Shown: positions 17,406 through 26,136 of the stretch, piece after piece
How positions within the stretch are numbered: the first letter of the stretch is position 1
How the letters are laid out: each line of letters begins with the position of its first letter
Assembly: GCF_022524485.1 (NCBI RefSeq)
Contig: NZ_JAKXMK010000004.1
Location: 62,001-126,000, forward strand
Reading direction: 5' to 3'
DNA: 64,000 nt
Source of the DNA: Pseudonocardia alaniniphila
GTDB lineage: Bacteria > Actinomycetota > Actinomycetes > Mycobacteriales > Pseudonocardiaceae
The notes under the pieces: model-generated
Databases searched by the model: none
Seen by the model: the letters and a program-made list of their open reading frames with translations, nothing else
Told to the model about the DNA's origin: nothing
Position numbers and translations under genes: made by a program

Positions 17406-18434
17406 GTGCGGGAGGCCCGTGTCGCTCTCGGACACACCGACATCTCCGTCCGGCCGATCGGCCTCGGTTGCATGGGGATGTCCCAGTTCTACGGCGACGC
17501 AGACGAGCACGAGTCCGTCGCCACGATCCACGCCGCCATCGACGCCGGCACCGACTTCTTCGACACCTCCGACATCTACGGCGCGGCGGGTGCGGCCACC
17601 GGCCAGCCCCAGAAGGGGTTCGGCCACAACGAGGAGTTGCTCGGTCGCGCCGTTCGCGGCCGGCGCGACCAAGTGGTCCTGGCCACCAAGTTCGGTGCGC
17701 GGCTCGCCCCGGAGGGCGGGGTGGCCGTCGACGGACGCCCGGAGTACGTGGCCGCCGCCTGCGACGCCAGCCTGCGCCGCCTCGGAGTCGACCACATCGA
17801 CCTCTACTACTGCCATCGCCTGACGCTCGACCCCGCCGTGCCGATCGAGGTCACCGTCGGCGCGATGGCCGACCTGGTGACCGCAGGGAAGGTACGCGCG
17901 ATCGGGCTCAGCGCGGTCGGGCCGGACCTGCTGCACCGGGCTGCCGCGGTGGCGCCGATCTCGGCCCTGCAGAGCGAGTACTCGCTCTGGGCCCGCGAGG
18001 TGGAGCAGGAGGTGCTTCCCACCTGCCGTGAGCTCGGCATCACCTTCGTCCCGTACAGCCCGCTGGGACGGGCCGCGCTCGCCGGCCGCTTCACCAGCGC
18101 CACGTCGTTCACCAGTGACGACTTCCGCGCCACGCTCCCCAAATTCCAAGAAGAGAACTTCGCGGAGAACCTCCGCCTCATCGAGCGGCTGAAGGAATTC
18201 GCCGACGAGCGGGGCCACGCCCCGGGGCAGATCGCACTGGCCTGGCTGCTCGCTCAGCCCTACGACATCGCCCCCATCCCCGGCACGAAGCGGGCGGAGT
18301 ACGCACGTCAGAACGCCGCCGCCACGGCCGTTCCGCTCAGCGCGGACGACGTCGCCTTCCTCGCCGACCTGTTCGACCCCACGAGTGTGCGCGGCGGGCA
18401 GTACGGCGTCATGAATGTTCGCCCCCAACGGTAA
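17406..18434 (+). CDS. Aldo/keto reductase
   Basis: This 342-residue NADPH-dependent reductase shows the AKR barrel and tetrad: Asp and Tyr in FFDTSDIYG, Lys in VVLATKFGA and His in LYYCHRLTLDPAVPIE. The C-terminal cofactor region is QIALAWLLAQPYDIAPIPGTKRAEYARQN. The chosen GTG start follows TAGGAG; in-frame codons upstream run into the operator region. It is followed by a small carboxymuconolactone-decarboxylase-like gene 60 bp downstream and is controlled by the divergent TetR. Close relatives reduce aldehydes and methylglyoxal-type substrates. Confidence 0.9.
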   Translation: MREARVALGHTDISVRPIGLGCMGMSQFYGDADEHESVATIHAAIDAGTDFFDTSDIYGAAGAATGQPQKGFGHNEELLGRAVRGRRDQVVLATKFGARLAPEGGVAVDGRPEYVAAACDASLRRLGVDHIDLYYCHRLTLDPAVPIEVTVGAMADLVTAGKVRAIGLSAVGPDLLHRAAAVAPISALQSEYSLWAREVEQEVLPTCRELGITFVPYSPLGRAALAGRFTSATSFTSDDFRATLPKFQEENFAENLRLIERLKEFADERGHAPGQIALAWLLAQPYDIAPIPGTKRAEYARQNAAATAVPLSADDVAFLADLFDPTSVRGGQYGVMNVRPQR

Positions 18435-18494
18435 CCCCCGCGTTCACGGCATCCGAGCATTCCTCCGGATCGAAAGGCGAATGAGGAACCGCCA

Positions 18495-18905
18495 GTGACC
18501 GGCAACGAGGAGAAGGAACCGGGCTACGCAGCCGCACTCGACATCGCCGCTCGACTGCGCGGCAGCCGGCTGGAACAGATCCTGGAACCCAGCCGAGGCG
18601 AGCCCGCCAACGCCGCGGACTTCAAGCGCCTGGCCACAGTGCACACCTTCGGTGATACATGGTCACGCACCGACGTACTCGACACGCGTACCCGCTCTCT
18701 CATCTCCGTGACGATCGCCGCCACCTTGGGCGCACACCTGCGCGGGCAACTCCACATCGCACTCAACAACGGAGTGACCCCTGAAGAGATCGTCGAGACG
18801 TTCATCCACATCGCGGCGTACGCCGGCGCAGGTCGTGCCTTCGATGGTTATCAGGTCGCCCAGCAGGTCTTCCAGGAGACCGACACGGCCGAAGAATCCC
18901 GGTGA
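18495..18905 (+). CDS. Carboxymuconolactone decarboxylase (CMD/AhpD-like) family protein
   Basis: This 136-residue all-helical protein contains DVLDTRTRSLISVTIAATLGAHLRGQLHIALNNGVTPEEIVETFIHIAAYAG, the CMD signature around the LxxHxxxAxxxGxTxEEIxE motif. The reactive CxxC pair of AhpD is absent, so a peroxidase-type redox role is unlikely. It starts at GTG 18495 behind GAGGAA and forms an operon with the aldo/keto reductase. Tandem hairpins follow. The substrate is unknown. Confidence 0.82.
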   Translation: MTGNEEKEPGYAAALDIAARLRGSRLEQILEPSRGEPANAADFKRLATVHTFGDTWSRTDVLDTRTRSLISVTIAATLGAHLRGQLHIALNNGVTPEEIVETFIHIAAYAGAGRAFDGYQVAQQVFQETDTAEESR

Positions 18906-18915
18906 GAGCGAGGCG

Positions 18916-18952
18916 TTTCCCGTGGTGGGAAAGGAGGCGCGCCGTCGCCTCC
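18916..18952 (+). terminator. Tandem hairpins after the AKR-CMD operon
   Basis: TTTCCC-GTGGT-GGGAAA (18916-18932) is immediately followed by GGAGGCG-6 nt-CGCCTCC (18933-18952). Both stems are perfect and lie about 10 bp after the CMD stop. Without a U tract this may be a rho-independent terminator of the GC-rich actinobacterial type or an mRNA-stabilising element. Confidence 0.5.
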
Positions 18953-19409
18953 CTCCGACTCAGTGTTTGATCGCCCTGTCCGGCGACGCCGAGGCGGTGT
19001 CGCTGCCGCGCGGGCCGCGGCCGCCGGGTCCGACGGCGCCGGTGTGGGCAATAGTGCTAGTGCTGATGATGTTCCTGGCACCAACTCGTCGGGTATATCC
19101 GCGGAATGCATGCCCGTATCGTGACCAGTCGCTACGCCGCTCGCGGCAGGTCGCTGCCGTCGCTGTCCGGTCACCTGGACCATTTCCCAACCTTTGTCGC
19201 AAATTCCGAGTCCGGTGGGCGCCGCAAGCGTGAGCCCCCTCCCAATTGACCCTGGACTCCGGCCTGTCCCGGGGCGGCTGCGCACGTTTCATGTCGGAGC
19301 GATTACGAAGACCATGGAATGAGCAGGATGTAATCTGGGGTAGGTTCGACTGATCCGACAAGGATGTCGCCGACCGCAAACAATTTGTGTACGACGGAGG
19401 TCCTCGTAG
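18953..19409. other. Intergenic region without a supported gene
   Basis: About 450 bp between the CMD gene and the berberine-bridge flavoenzyme. Open frames here on either strand have scrambled Arg/Ser/Pro-rich composition and no start-site support. The last 80 bp is relatively AT-rich (around GGATGTAATCTGGGG at 19325) and probably contains the promoter of the next gene. Nothing else was seen. Confidence 0.5.
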
Positions 19410-20813
19410 ATGTCCAGCACAATCGCCGGCGACGTCACCGCTCTGCGCGCCACGTTGGCCGGATCGCTCATCACTCCCGAGTCGCCCGACTACGACGAAT
19501 TCAGACGCGTGTGGAACGGCGACAAGGACGGACACCCGGCGGTGATCGTCTGCTGCGAGTCCGACGCGGACGTGGCTGCCGCCATCACGTTCGCCCGCGA
19601 CGCCGGATTCGAGATCGCGGTGCGCGGGGGCGGCCACAGCTTCGCCGGCCTCTCCGCCGTGGACGACGGGCTGGTGATCGACCTGCGACGGATGAACAGC
19701 GTGCACGTCGACCCGTCGGCCCGGCGCGTGAAGGTGGGCGGAGGCGCCCTGCTGAGCGACATGGACGTCGCCACCCAGAAGCACGGGCTCGCCACACCGG
19801 CCGGGATGATCAGTCATACCGGTGTGGGCGGGCTGACCCTCGGCGGCGGCATCGGCTGGCAGGCGAGGAAGTCAGGGCTGGGCCTGGACAATGTGGTGTC
19901 GGCCCGCGTCGTCACCGCCGACGGGCAGGTGCGACGCGCCGCCGACGACGAGAACCCGGACCTGCTCTGGGCGATCCGCGGCGGCGGCGGCAACTTCGGA
20001 GTGATCACCGAGTTCGAGTTCCGGCTGCACGAGGTCGGCCCCACCGTCCAGTTCGCCTTGCTGTTCTACGGCCAGGACCAGGCCGTCGAGATGTTCCGGC
20101 TCGGCCAGGCGCTGCTCGAGGAGCTGCCCCGCCAGTTCGCTCTGGCGATGGGCGCCATCACGGCTCCGGACGCCCCGTTCGTGCCCGAGCAGTACCAGCA
20201 CCAGCCCGGCTACGTCCTCATGCTCGCCGACCTCGGCCCCGAGGACGCCGGTGGCGAGCTGCACGCCCAGCTGGTCGAGCGGATCAGCCGGCAACTGCCG
20301 CCCCTGTTCGACACGGTCACCCCGACGCCCTTCGTCGAGCTGCAACAGCTCTTCGACGAGGCAACTCGATGGGGCCTGCACTGCTATGAGAAGGGCACCT
20401 ACATCGAGGAGCTCACCGAGGAGGTCATCTCCGTCCTCGTCGAGCAGGCGCCGCTGCGCACGTCACCGCACTCCGTGATGCTGTTCCTTCGGATGGACGG
20501 CGCCTACTGCGACACCGCCGACGCCGACACCGCGTTCGGCGGGGCCCGCGTGCCCCATTTCGCCTTCTTCATCACGGCTGTGTGCGAGGCCCCGGAGCTG
20601 TTGGCCGCCGAACGGGACTGGGTACGGAACTTCTGGCATGCGCTGCAGCCGTACTCCATCGGCACCGGCAGCTACATCAACGCGATGTCGGAGGTCGAGG
20701 ACGACCGGGTGCGGGCGACCTACGGTGAGAAGTACCCGCGGCTGGCCCGGATCAAGGCCGAGTACGACCCGCAGAACCTGTTCCACCGCAACCTCAATAT
20801 CCTTCCCGCCTGA
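19410..20813 (+). CDS. FAD-linked oxidoreductase, berberine bridge enzyme (BBE) family
   Basis: This 467-residue enzyme has the PCMH-type FAD domain. VRGGGHSFAGLSAVDDGLVIDL carries the His that forms a covalent bond to FAD, and LTLGGGIGWQARKSGLGLDN is the second FAD loop. In bicovalent BBE enzymes a Cys occupies this second loop; here it is absent, so single covalent attachment is expected. The C-terminus DPQNLFHRNLNILP is the BBE signature. GGAGG at 19396-19400 precedes the ATG. Such enzymes oxidise alcohols, sugars or late-stage natural-product intermediates. Confidence 0.9.
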   Translation: MSSTIAGDVTALRATLAGSLITPESPDYDEFRRVWNGDKDGHPAVIVCCESDADVAAAITFARDAGFEIAVRGGGHSFAGLSAVDDGLVIDLRRMNSVHVDPSARRVKVGGGALLSDMDVATQKHGLATPAGMISHTGVGGLTLGGGIGWQARKSGLGLDNVVSARVVTADGQVRRAADDENPDLLWAIRGGGGNFGVITEFEFRLHEVGPTVQFALLFYGQDQAVEMFRLGQALLEELPRQFALAMGAITAPDAPFVPEQYQHQPGYVLMLADLGPEDAGGELHAQLVERISRQLPPLFDTVTPTPFVELQQLFDEATRWGLHCYEKGTYIEELTEEVISVLVEQAPLRTSPHSVMLFLRMDGAYCDTADADTAFGGARVPHFAFFITAVCEAPELLAAERDWVRNFWHALQPYSIGTGSYINAMSEVEDDRVRATYGEKYPRLARIKAEYDPQNLFHRNLNILPA

Positions 20814-20818
20814 CCACG

Positions 20819-20861
20819 GGCTCGGCAGCGCCCGGCACCACCTCCCGGGCGCTGTCGAGCC
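20819..20861. terminator. Bidirectional terminator hairpin
   Basis: A 17-bp stem with one mismatch (20819-20835 with 20845-20861) and a 9-nt loop lies between the convergent BBE gene and the membrane protein gene. Position and stability support a two-way terminator. Confidence 0.75.
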
Positions 20862-20895
20862 GCAGCCGTGCTCCCCCGCGGAACGGTTCGCGGGC

Positions 20896-21402
20896 CTAGG
20901 TGGCGTTTTCAGAACCCGAGCCGAACGTGGCCGTGTCGGTCGTCTTCCGGCGGGTTGCTGCGGCGTGCCGCGCGGCGAAGATGAGTCTCGGGCGCGTCGC
21001 GGTGATCAACGCGAACGCGAATATCGCGAGAGCTCCGATCCCGTGCAGGATGCCCAGCACGGGAAGGCCGATGGGGAAGGTGCCCAGGTAGATCTGCACT
21101 GCCACCGTGGCCGCCAGCGCCGCGGTCCAGATCACTCCGCGTCGCACCGCCGTGAAGAACGAACAGATCAGCAGCAGGATCGCGATCAGTGGTATGACGA
21201 TCTCGCCGTTCTTCTGGTGCAGCAGGAACCCGATCTGCCCGGTGTACGCCGGTTCGCCACGCAGGGAACGCCCTTCCAGCGTCCCGCCGTCCACGATGAC
21301 CCAGTTCCGCAAACCGAACACCGCGAATGCGATCACCGAAGCCTGGAAGACCACCGCGAGCACCATCAAGTACGCCAGAAAGCGATAGACGGATATCATC
21401 AT
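20896..21402 (-). CDS. Small four-helix integral membrane protein, function unknown
   Basis: This 168-residue protein has four hydrophobic segments: VYRFLAYLMVLAVVFQASVIAF, EIVIPLIAILLLICSFF, VIWTAALAATVAVQIYLGTFP and VLGILHGIGALAIFAFALITA. Between helices 1 and 2 is a polar loop with TGQIGFLLHQKNGE. The layout resembles DUF6220-like membrane proteins, but I cannot assign a function. GAGGAG precedes the double ATG at 21402. A dyad lies 25 bp upstream. It is a stand-alone gene. Confidence 0.75.
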   Translation of the reverse strand: MMISVYRFLAYLMVLAVVFQASVIAFAVFGLRNWVIVDGGTLEGRSLRGEPAYTGQIGFLLHQKNGEIVIPLIAILLLICSFFTAVRRGVIWTAALAATVAVQIYLGTFPIGLPVLGILHGIGALAIFAFALITATRPRLIFAARHAAATRRKTTDTATFGSGSENAT

Positions 21403-21426
21403 TCATAAACTCCTCATCACCGCAGA

Positions 21427-21446
21427 GATCGTTCGAAACGACGATC
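21427..21446. promoter_or_regulatory. Operator-like dyad upstream of the membrane protein gene
   Basis: GATCGT and ACGATC arms flank an inner overlapping dyad CGTT-CGA-AACG. It lies 25 bp upstream of the membrane-protein ATG. The rest of the 21403-21734 gap holds no supported gene. Confidence 0.4.
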
Positions 21447-21734
21447 ACGCGCAGCTCCGCTGCCGGGACGACACCTGGTTCGGGACGGCCCGGGTGATTC
21501 GTCGTGTCCCCCGCGGCGCTGCGGCGGAACGCGAGGCTCGTTCCCCCGGCACCCAGCCTAGCGATCCGTCGGCCAGGGTTGGGAAAGCTGTCGAGATCTC
21601 GCGTTCCGCGGGAAAGGGTGAGGAGTGTCCGAATGTCGATAAGGTCGGGTATCGTGGTGCATCGGGCTATTGACGCCGGCGGCCGGATTGCCTGCGGCGC
21701 CCCAGGGGCCAGCGCCTCGCCGGCGACCGTCCGG

Positions 21735-22631
21735 CTACCCGGCAGTTCCAGGCCGACCGTCGAGGAAGTCGTTCACGACCCGAGCGAATTCCTGGGGATC
21801 CTCGAGGTGTGCCATGTGGCCGCTTTCCTCCAGGATGACGAGGGTGGATTCGTTGATCTCCTCATGTATTTCCTGGGACCAGCGTGGTGGGGAGACGACA
21901 TCGAAGCGACCAGTCGTGACGAGGGTCGGGGTGACGATGGCGGAGAGCTGTCCGCGATAATCGTTGGGGCGTCCGTCGTCGATGACGTATGCGCGCCGCG
22001 CCTCCTGGCGGAGCGGGCCGAACTCGTGCTCGCATCGCCAGTAGTCGGCGAAGTAGATGGGGAGGACCTGGCGGAAGATCGCTGTCACGGACTCGTCGTC
22101 ATGAGTGCTGGCGCCGCCCCTGTAGCCCTGCATGTACGCCTGCTTGACGTCGTCGAGATCGGGTGCGTCCGAATGCCTACGGAGAAACTCCTGAAAATTG
22201 GGCTCGACTTCGGCGTAGAAGTCGTCGCCGTCTGTGGTCACGGTGGCGTAGAGGATGAGGCCGCTGAGCTTTTCCGAGCGGGTCAAGGCGTATTTCTGTG
22301 CTATCAGACCACCGTATGAGTGGCCGAGCAGGATCACACTGCGTTGGCCGATATCGTCGATGACCCCATCGATATGGGCGATGTAACGGTCGATCGTGTA
22401 GCCATGTGGATGCTGAGGCAGCCTACCTGACTTCCCGGTTCCGATCGGCTCGACGTACACCATCGTCAGAAATTCTTCCAGGTGTGGCATGCGCAGATAC
22501 TCCCACTCGACTCCCGGCCCTCCGGAGTGTGCAATGCACACCGGTCCGGAGCCGGCAACGTGGTAGTGCTGTGGCACGCCGTGGATATCGACGATGTGCT
22601 CGCCGGGACTGGGCACACTCAGGGAATTCAT
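21735..22631 (-). CDS. Alpha/beta hydrolase (proline iminopeptidase-like)
   Basis: This 298-residue protein shows the alpha/beta-hydrolase core: oxyanion region CIAHSGGPGVEW, the acid-loop region VYVEPIGTGKSGR, nucleophile motif VILLGHSYGGLIAQ, an inserted helical cap (about residues 140-220), Asp in TLVTTGRFDVVSP and His in EESGHMAHLEDPQEF. The HSGGPG and EPIGTGKS segments are typical of proline-iminopeptidase-like peptidases of family S33. I prefer ATG 22631 because GAGAGAAG lies just upstream of it; the ATG at 22646 has no such site. The substrate is unknown. Confidence 0.87.
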   Translation of the reverse strand: MNSLSVPSPGEHIVDIHGVPQHYHVAGSGPVCIAHSGGPGVEWEYLRMPHLEEFLTMVYVEPIGTGKSGRLPQHPHGYTIDRYIAHIDGVIDDIGQRSVILLGHSYGGLIAQKYALTRSEKLSGLILYATVTTDGDDFYAEVEPNFQEFLRRHSDAPDLDDVKQAYMQGYRGGASTHDDESVTAIFRQVLPIYFADYWRCEHEFGPLRQEARRAYVIDDGRPNDYRGQLSAIVTPTLVTTGRFDVVSPPRWSQEIHEEINESTLVILEESGHMAHLEDPQEFARVVNDFLDGRPGTAG

Positions 22632-22836
22632 CGGTGCTTCTCTCATGAAGGTGTGGGTGCCGCTGAGCTTCCCTGCAACGTACTGCCGAGCTTGCGCCGT
22701 GGACTTGTCGGATGAGTCACATCGAAGACAAGGAAGATGTAGCCGCCTCCAAGTTTTCGATCGCTGCCATGGAAAAGTCCATTGGTTTGTATCCGGTCTA
22801 CGGCGTATGCGCCGCAGGCCGATTCACGTGCCCCGC

Positions 22837-23832
22837 TCAGTTCCTTACGCCGAGGCTGGACATGAACGCCGGCGGGTAACGGTCACCGCGCGCGGCTCCT
22901 GCCGGCACGGCCTTCTCGATCTCGGCGAGGTCGTTCGCGGTGAGGTCCAGCTCCGTCGCGGGCAGCGCCTCGGCCAGCCGCTCGCGGGTGCGGGCGCCCA
23001 CCAGCGGCACGATGTCGTCGCCCTGCGCGGCCACCCAGGCAATGGCCAGTTGGGCGACCGTGCAGCCCTTCGCGTCGGCGACCCGGCGCAGCGCCTCCAC
23101 CAGAGCGAGGTTGTGCTCCACGTTCCCGCTCGAGAACCGCGGGCTGAAGCCGCGGAGATCGCCGGGGCCGCCGACGTGGCCTGCGCTCCAATGACCCGAG
23201 ATGAGGCCGCGGCCGAGGACCCCGTACGCGGTCAGTCCGATGCCCAGCTCCCGCAGCGTCGGCAGAATGTCCGCCTCCACCGCGCGAGACAGGAGCGAGT
23301 ACTCGATCTGCAGGTCAGCGATCGGGTGCACGGCGTGTGCCCGGCGGATCGTCGCGGCGTCGACCTCCGAGAGGCCGACATGCCGCACGTACCCTGCTTC
23401 GACCATCTCCTTGATCGCGCCCACCGTCTCCTCGATCGGCACCGCGGGGTCCAGCCGGGCCGGACGGTAGATGTCGATGTGATCGGTGCGCAGCCGGGTC
23501 AGCGAGTACGCGAGGAAGTTCTTCACCGCCTCGGGACGAGCGTCGACCCCGCCGAACTCGGGGCCCGGGCCTCGCAGCATGCCGAACTTGACGCTCAGCA
23601 CGTAGCTGTCCCGATCTCGGCCGCGCAGCGCCTCGGCGAGCAGTACCTCGTTGTGGCCCATGGCGTAGAAGTCGGCGGTGTCGATCAGCGTGACCCCGGC
23701 CTCCATCGCGGCGTGGACGGTGGCGATGCTCTCCGTACGGTCGGTCGCGCCGTAAGCGCCCGACATGGCCATCGCGCCCAGGCCCAGCGCGGAAACGGCC
23801 GGGCCGGTGTTGCCCAGGGTTCGTGTGTGCAT
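22837..23832 (-). CDS. Aldo/keto reductase (YakC/pyridoxal reductase-like branch)
   Basis: This 331-residue AKR has Asp and Tyr in TLIDTADFYAMGHNE and Lys in VLSVKFGM. At the fourth tetrad position it has HIDIYRPARLDPAVPIEET in place of the usual His-containing motif. The same substitution occurs in YakC-like AKRs, so it is a branch feature and not decay. ATG 23832 follows GAAGGAG. It is divergent from an MmyB-type regulator 125 bp away, a common pairing in actinomycetes, and is probably controlled by it. Confidence 0.9.
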   Translation of the reverse strand: MHTRTLGNTGPAVSALGLGAMAMSGAYGATDRTESIATVHAAMEAGVTLIDTADFYAMGHNEVLLAEALRGRDRDSYVLSVKFGMLRGPGPEFGGVDARPEAVKNFLAYSLTRLRTDHIDIYRPARLDPAVPIEETVGAIKEMVEAGYVRHVGLSEVDAATIRRAHAVHPIADLQIEYSLLSRAVEADILPTLRELGIGLTAYGVLGRGLISGHWSAGHVGGPGDLRGFSPRFSSGNVEHNLALVEALRRVADAKGCTVAQLAIAWVAAQGDDIVPLVGARTRERLAEALPATELDLTANDLAEIEKAVPAGAARGDRYPPAFMSSLGVRN

Positions 23833-23957
23833 CACGTTCTCCTTCGTCGTCGATCTGTCAGCCACTCTGACCCGCGCCACGACGTGCGGGAGCGGAGCGT
23901 TGATCGTGGGAGAGCCGCTCCCTGGATCGGCCCGCCGACCGCGAGGAACATGTGGTC

Positions 23958-24857
23958 ATGCAGCGTGACCAGCTCGCCGACTTCCTGCGCCGCCGTCGCG
24001 CGGCGATCGGCCCGGCCCAGGCCGGCATCGCCGACGGCCCGCGCCGCCGTACCTCCGGCCTGCGCCGCGAAGAGGTGGCCATGCTCGCCGGCATGTCGGT
24101 CGACTACGTCGTACGTCTCGAGCAGGGCCGCAGCAGCCAGCCCTCCACTCAACTGCTCGGCGCCCTGGCCCGTGCCCTGCGCTTATCCGACGACGAGCGC
24201 GACCACTTGTTCCACCTGGCAGGCCACCAGCCCCCGCCGGCCGACGGGGTGGCCCGCCTGGCCCGCGCCGGCCTGCTGCGCATGCTCGACCGGCTCGGCG
24301 ACACCCCGGCCCTCGTGCTGTCCGACCTGGGCGAGGTCCTCGCCCAGAACTGGGCGGCCGTGCTGCTGACGGGCGACCTCACCGACTTCTCCGGCGACCG
24401 GCGCTACGTCGTGCACCGCTGGTTCACCGATCCTGCGGCCCGCGCCGTCTGCCCGCCCGAGGAGCAGGAGTACCACGCCCGTCAGCTCGTGGCCGACCTG
24501 CGCGCGGCCGCAGGCCGCCGGTCCGGCGACCCCACGGTCGCCGGGCTCGTCCACCGGTTGCGGGCCGCGAGCGCGGACTTCCGCCGGCTCTGGGCCGAGC
24601 ACGAGGTGGCGGTCCGGCGGGCCGACCGCAAAACTTTCGTGAACCCGCGGGTGGGTCGTCTGCTGATGGACTGCGAGACTCTGGTCACTCCCGATCACCG
24701 GCAGCAGCTCCTGGTGCTCACGCCGGCCGACGACGAGGCACGCGAGCGGCTGGAGCTTCTGCGGGTGCTCGGCGTCGAGGAGTTCCCCTCGCGGGCTACG
24801 GGCGCGCCCGACCACGAGGGCGCGGAGAAGTCATCGCCCGAGGGCATCGCCGGGTAG
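23958..24857 (+). CDS. MmyB-like helix-turn-helix transcriptional regulator
   Basis: The roughly 299-residue protein has an N-terminal XRE-type HTH: LADFLRRRRAAIGPAQAG, RRTSGLRREEVAMLAGMSVDYVVRLEQGR. It is followed by an MmyB-type (MLTR) ligand-binding domain (LLRMLDRLGDTPALVLSDLGEVLAQNWAAVLL, then NPRVGRLLMDCETL). In the family, the second domain binds a fatty-acid-like ligand. ATG 23958 has GAGGAA at 9 bases; GTG 23952 is the alternative. It is divergent from the aldo/keto reductase gene. Confidence 0.9.
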   Translation: MQRDQLADFLRRRRAAIGPAQAGIADGPRRRTSGLRREEVAMLAGMSVDYVVRLEQGRSSQPSTQLLGALARALRLSDDERDHLFHLAGHQPPPADGVARLARAGLLRMLDRLGDTPALVLSDLGEVLAQNWAAVLLTGDLTDFSGDRRYVVHRWFTDPAARAVCPPEEQEYHARQLVADLRAAAGRRSGDPTVAGLVHRLRAASADFRRLWAEHEVAVRRADRKTFVNPRVGRLLMDCETLVTPDHRQQLLVLTPADDEARERLELLRVLGVEEFPSRATGAPDHEGAEKSSPEGIAG

Positions 24858-24961
24858 CCCTTGCAGGTGCGCCGATCACCCGGTCGCGTTGTACCAAGCC
24901 CGCGACATCAGCCGGATGGCACGCCCCTACCTGGGCGGATGGCCACAGCTAGCCTCGGGTC

Positions 24962-25933
24962 GTGCGGATCCACGAGTACTCCGGCGCGGAGCTGGAAGAT
25001 GTCGCCGGTGAGGTCTTTGTGCCGATGATCGCCCAGACGGCTCCCGGCTATCGCGGGCGGATGGCGCTCCACGAGCTCGGCGACACCATGGCGCTCTCCC
25101 GGTCGCACTGGGGACCGATGTCGGCGGTCCGGACCGCCCAGATGGCGGCGAGGGCGTCGGAGGACGATCTGATGCTCTTCTGCATCCAGACAGCGGGTGA
25201 GTGCAACGTCTACCAGAACGACCGCTTCGTCGCGGTGACCGCAGGAACGGGGCTCCTGGCCGAGGCGTGCAGCCCCTCCGAGCGGGTCTCGTCGACCGAG
25301 ACCCGGACGCTGACCTTGCGATTCTCACGCGGGCTGCTCCCGCTGCGTGCCGCGGAGATCACCGAGGGATGCGCACGCCGTATGCGCCCCACGGCGCCGG
25401 CCATGCAGATGCTCTCCGGCTACCTCGGTCGACTTTTCACGGTTGCCGACGACCTCACGGCGCCGCAGCGGCTCGACGCGGGGCAGGCCGCCATCGATCT
25501 GCTCGCGATGGTGCTGCGGGACATCGCACCCTCCGTGCCGAGTGGGAACGGATCCGGGGGCGTCTTGCTCGACATGATGCAGGCGCATGTCCGTGAACAC
25601 CTGGCCGACCCGAATCTGGGGGTCGAAGAGCTGGCGCGCCGCCACCACATGTCGGTCCGCCGTACGTACACCCTGTTCGAACGGATCGGGACGACGCCCG
25701 GTGCCTACCTTCGCCAGCAGCGGCTGCTCGCGGCCCAGGTGATGTTGTCCGATCAGAGGTACGCGCGCGTGGGGATGTCGCGCATCGCGGCCGCCGTCGG
25801 GTTCCTCGACCTCAGGACGTTCGAACGGGCGTTCCTGCGGCTGTACGGGATGACTCCGGCCGGCTGGCGGCGCGAGCACAGCCGTGCCGGTGCCGCCCCT
25901 GTACCCGTGCCGCAGGAACTGCCTCCACGGTGA
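24962..25933 (+). CDS. AraC-family transcriptional regulator
   Basis: The 323-residue protein has an AraC-binding-like N-terminal domain (about residues 20-200) and a C-terminal AraC HTH pair: DPNLGVEELARRHHMSVRRTYTLFERIGTTPGAYLRQQRL, then SRIAAAVGFLDLRTFERAF and YGMTPAGWRREH. The start is GTG 24962 in CGTGCGGATCCACGAGTA. A diverged, frameshifted paralogue with the same leader sequence lies at 60426-61396. It is upstream of the hemerythrin-like gene and may control it. Confidence 0.88.
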   Translation: MRIHEYSGAELEDVAGEVFVPMIAQTAPGYRGRMALHELGDTMALSRSHWGPMSAVRTAQMAARASEDDLMLFCIQTAGECNVYQNDRFVAVTAGTGLLAEACSPSERVSSTETRTLTLRFSRGLLPLRAAEITEGCARRMRPTAPAMQMLSGYLGRLFTVADDLTAPQRLDAGQAAIDLLAMVLRDIAPSVPSGNGSGGVLLDMMQAHVREHLADPNLGVEELARRHHMSVRRTYTLFERIGTTPGAYLRQQRLLAAQVMLSDQRYARVGMSRIAAAVGFLDLRTFERAFLRLYGMTPAGWRREHSRAGAAPVPVPQELPPR

Positions 25934-26136
25934 GCAGGAATCACCGTGTCCCGCTGGGGGTCCGGTGCGGTCGACTGGCTCGGCACAGCGACTCCGCAGA
26001 AAGGGAACCATGCCGCCGGACCGATGGACCCGTTCGTTCTCATCGTCTGTCCGGTTCGTCCCCGGAGGCGGAGAACGGAGCGCGTCGCTCCGTGCCCTGT
26101 GGCTTCTTGACGTTCATCTCGCGAAAGGTTCTGGAA

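Noticed and set aside
20896..21408. Plus-strand open frame through 20638-21408 overlapping the membrane protein
   Set aside because: Polar, repetitive composition. The minus-strand frame has four clean hydrophobic helices and a good ribosome site.
22837..23832. AKR as inactive because the catalytic His is missing
   Set aside because: The PAR replacement is usual in the YakC-like branch and the remaining residues are intact.
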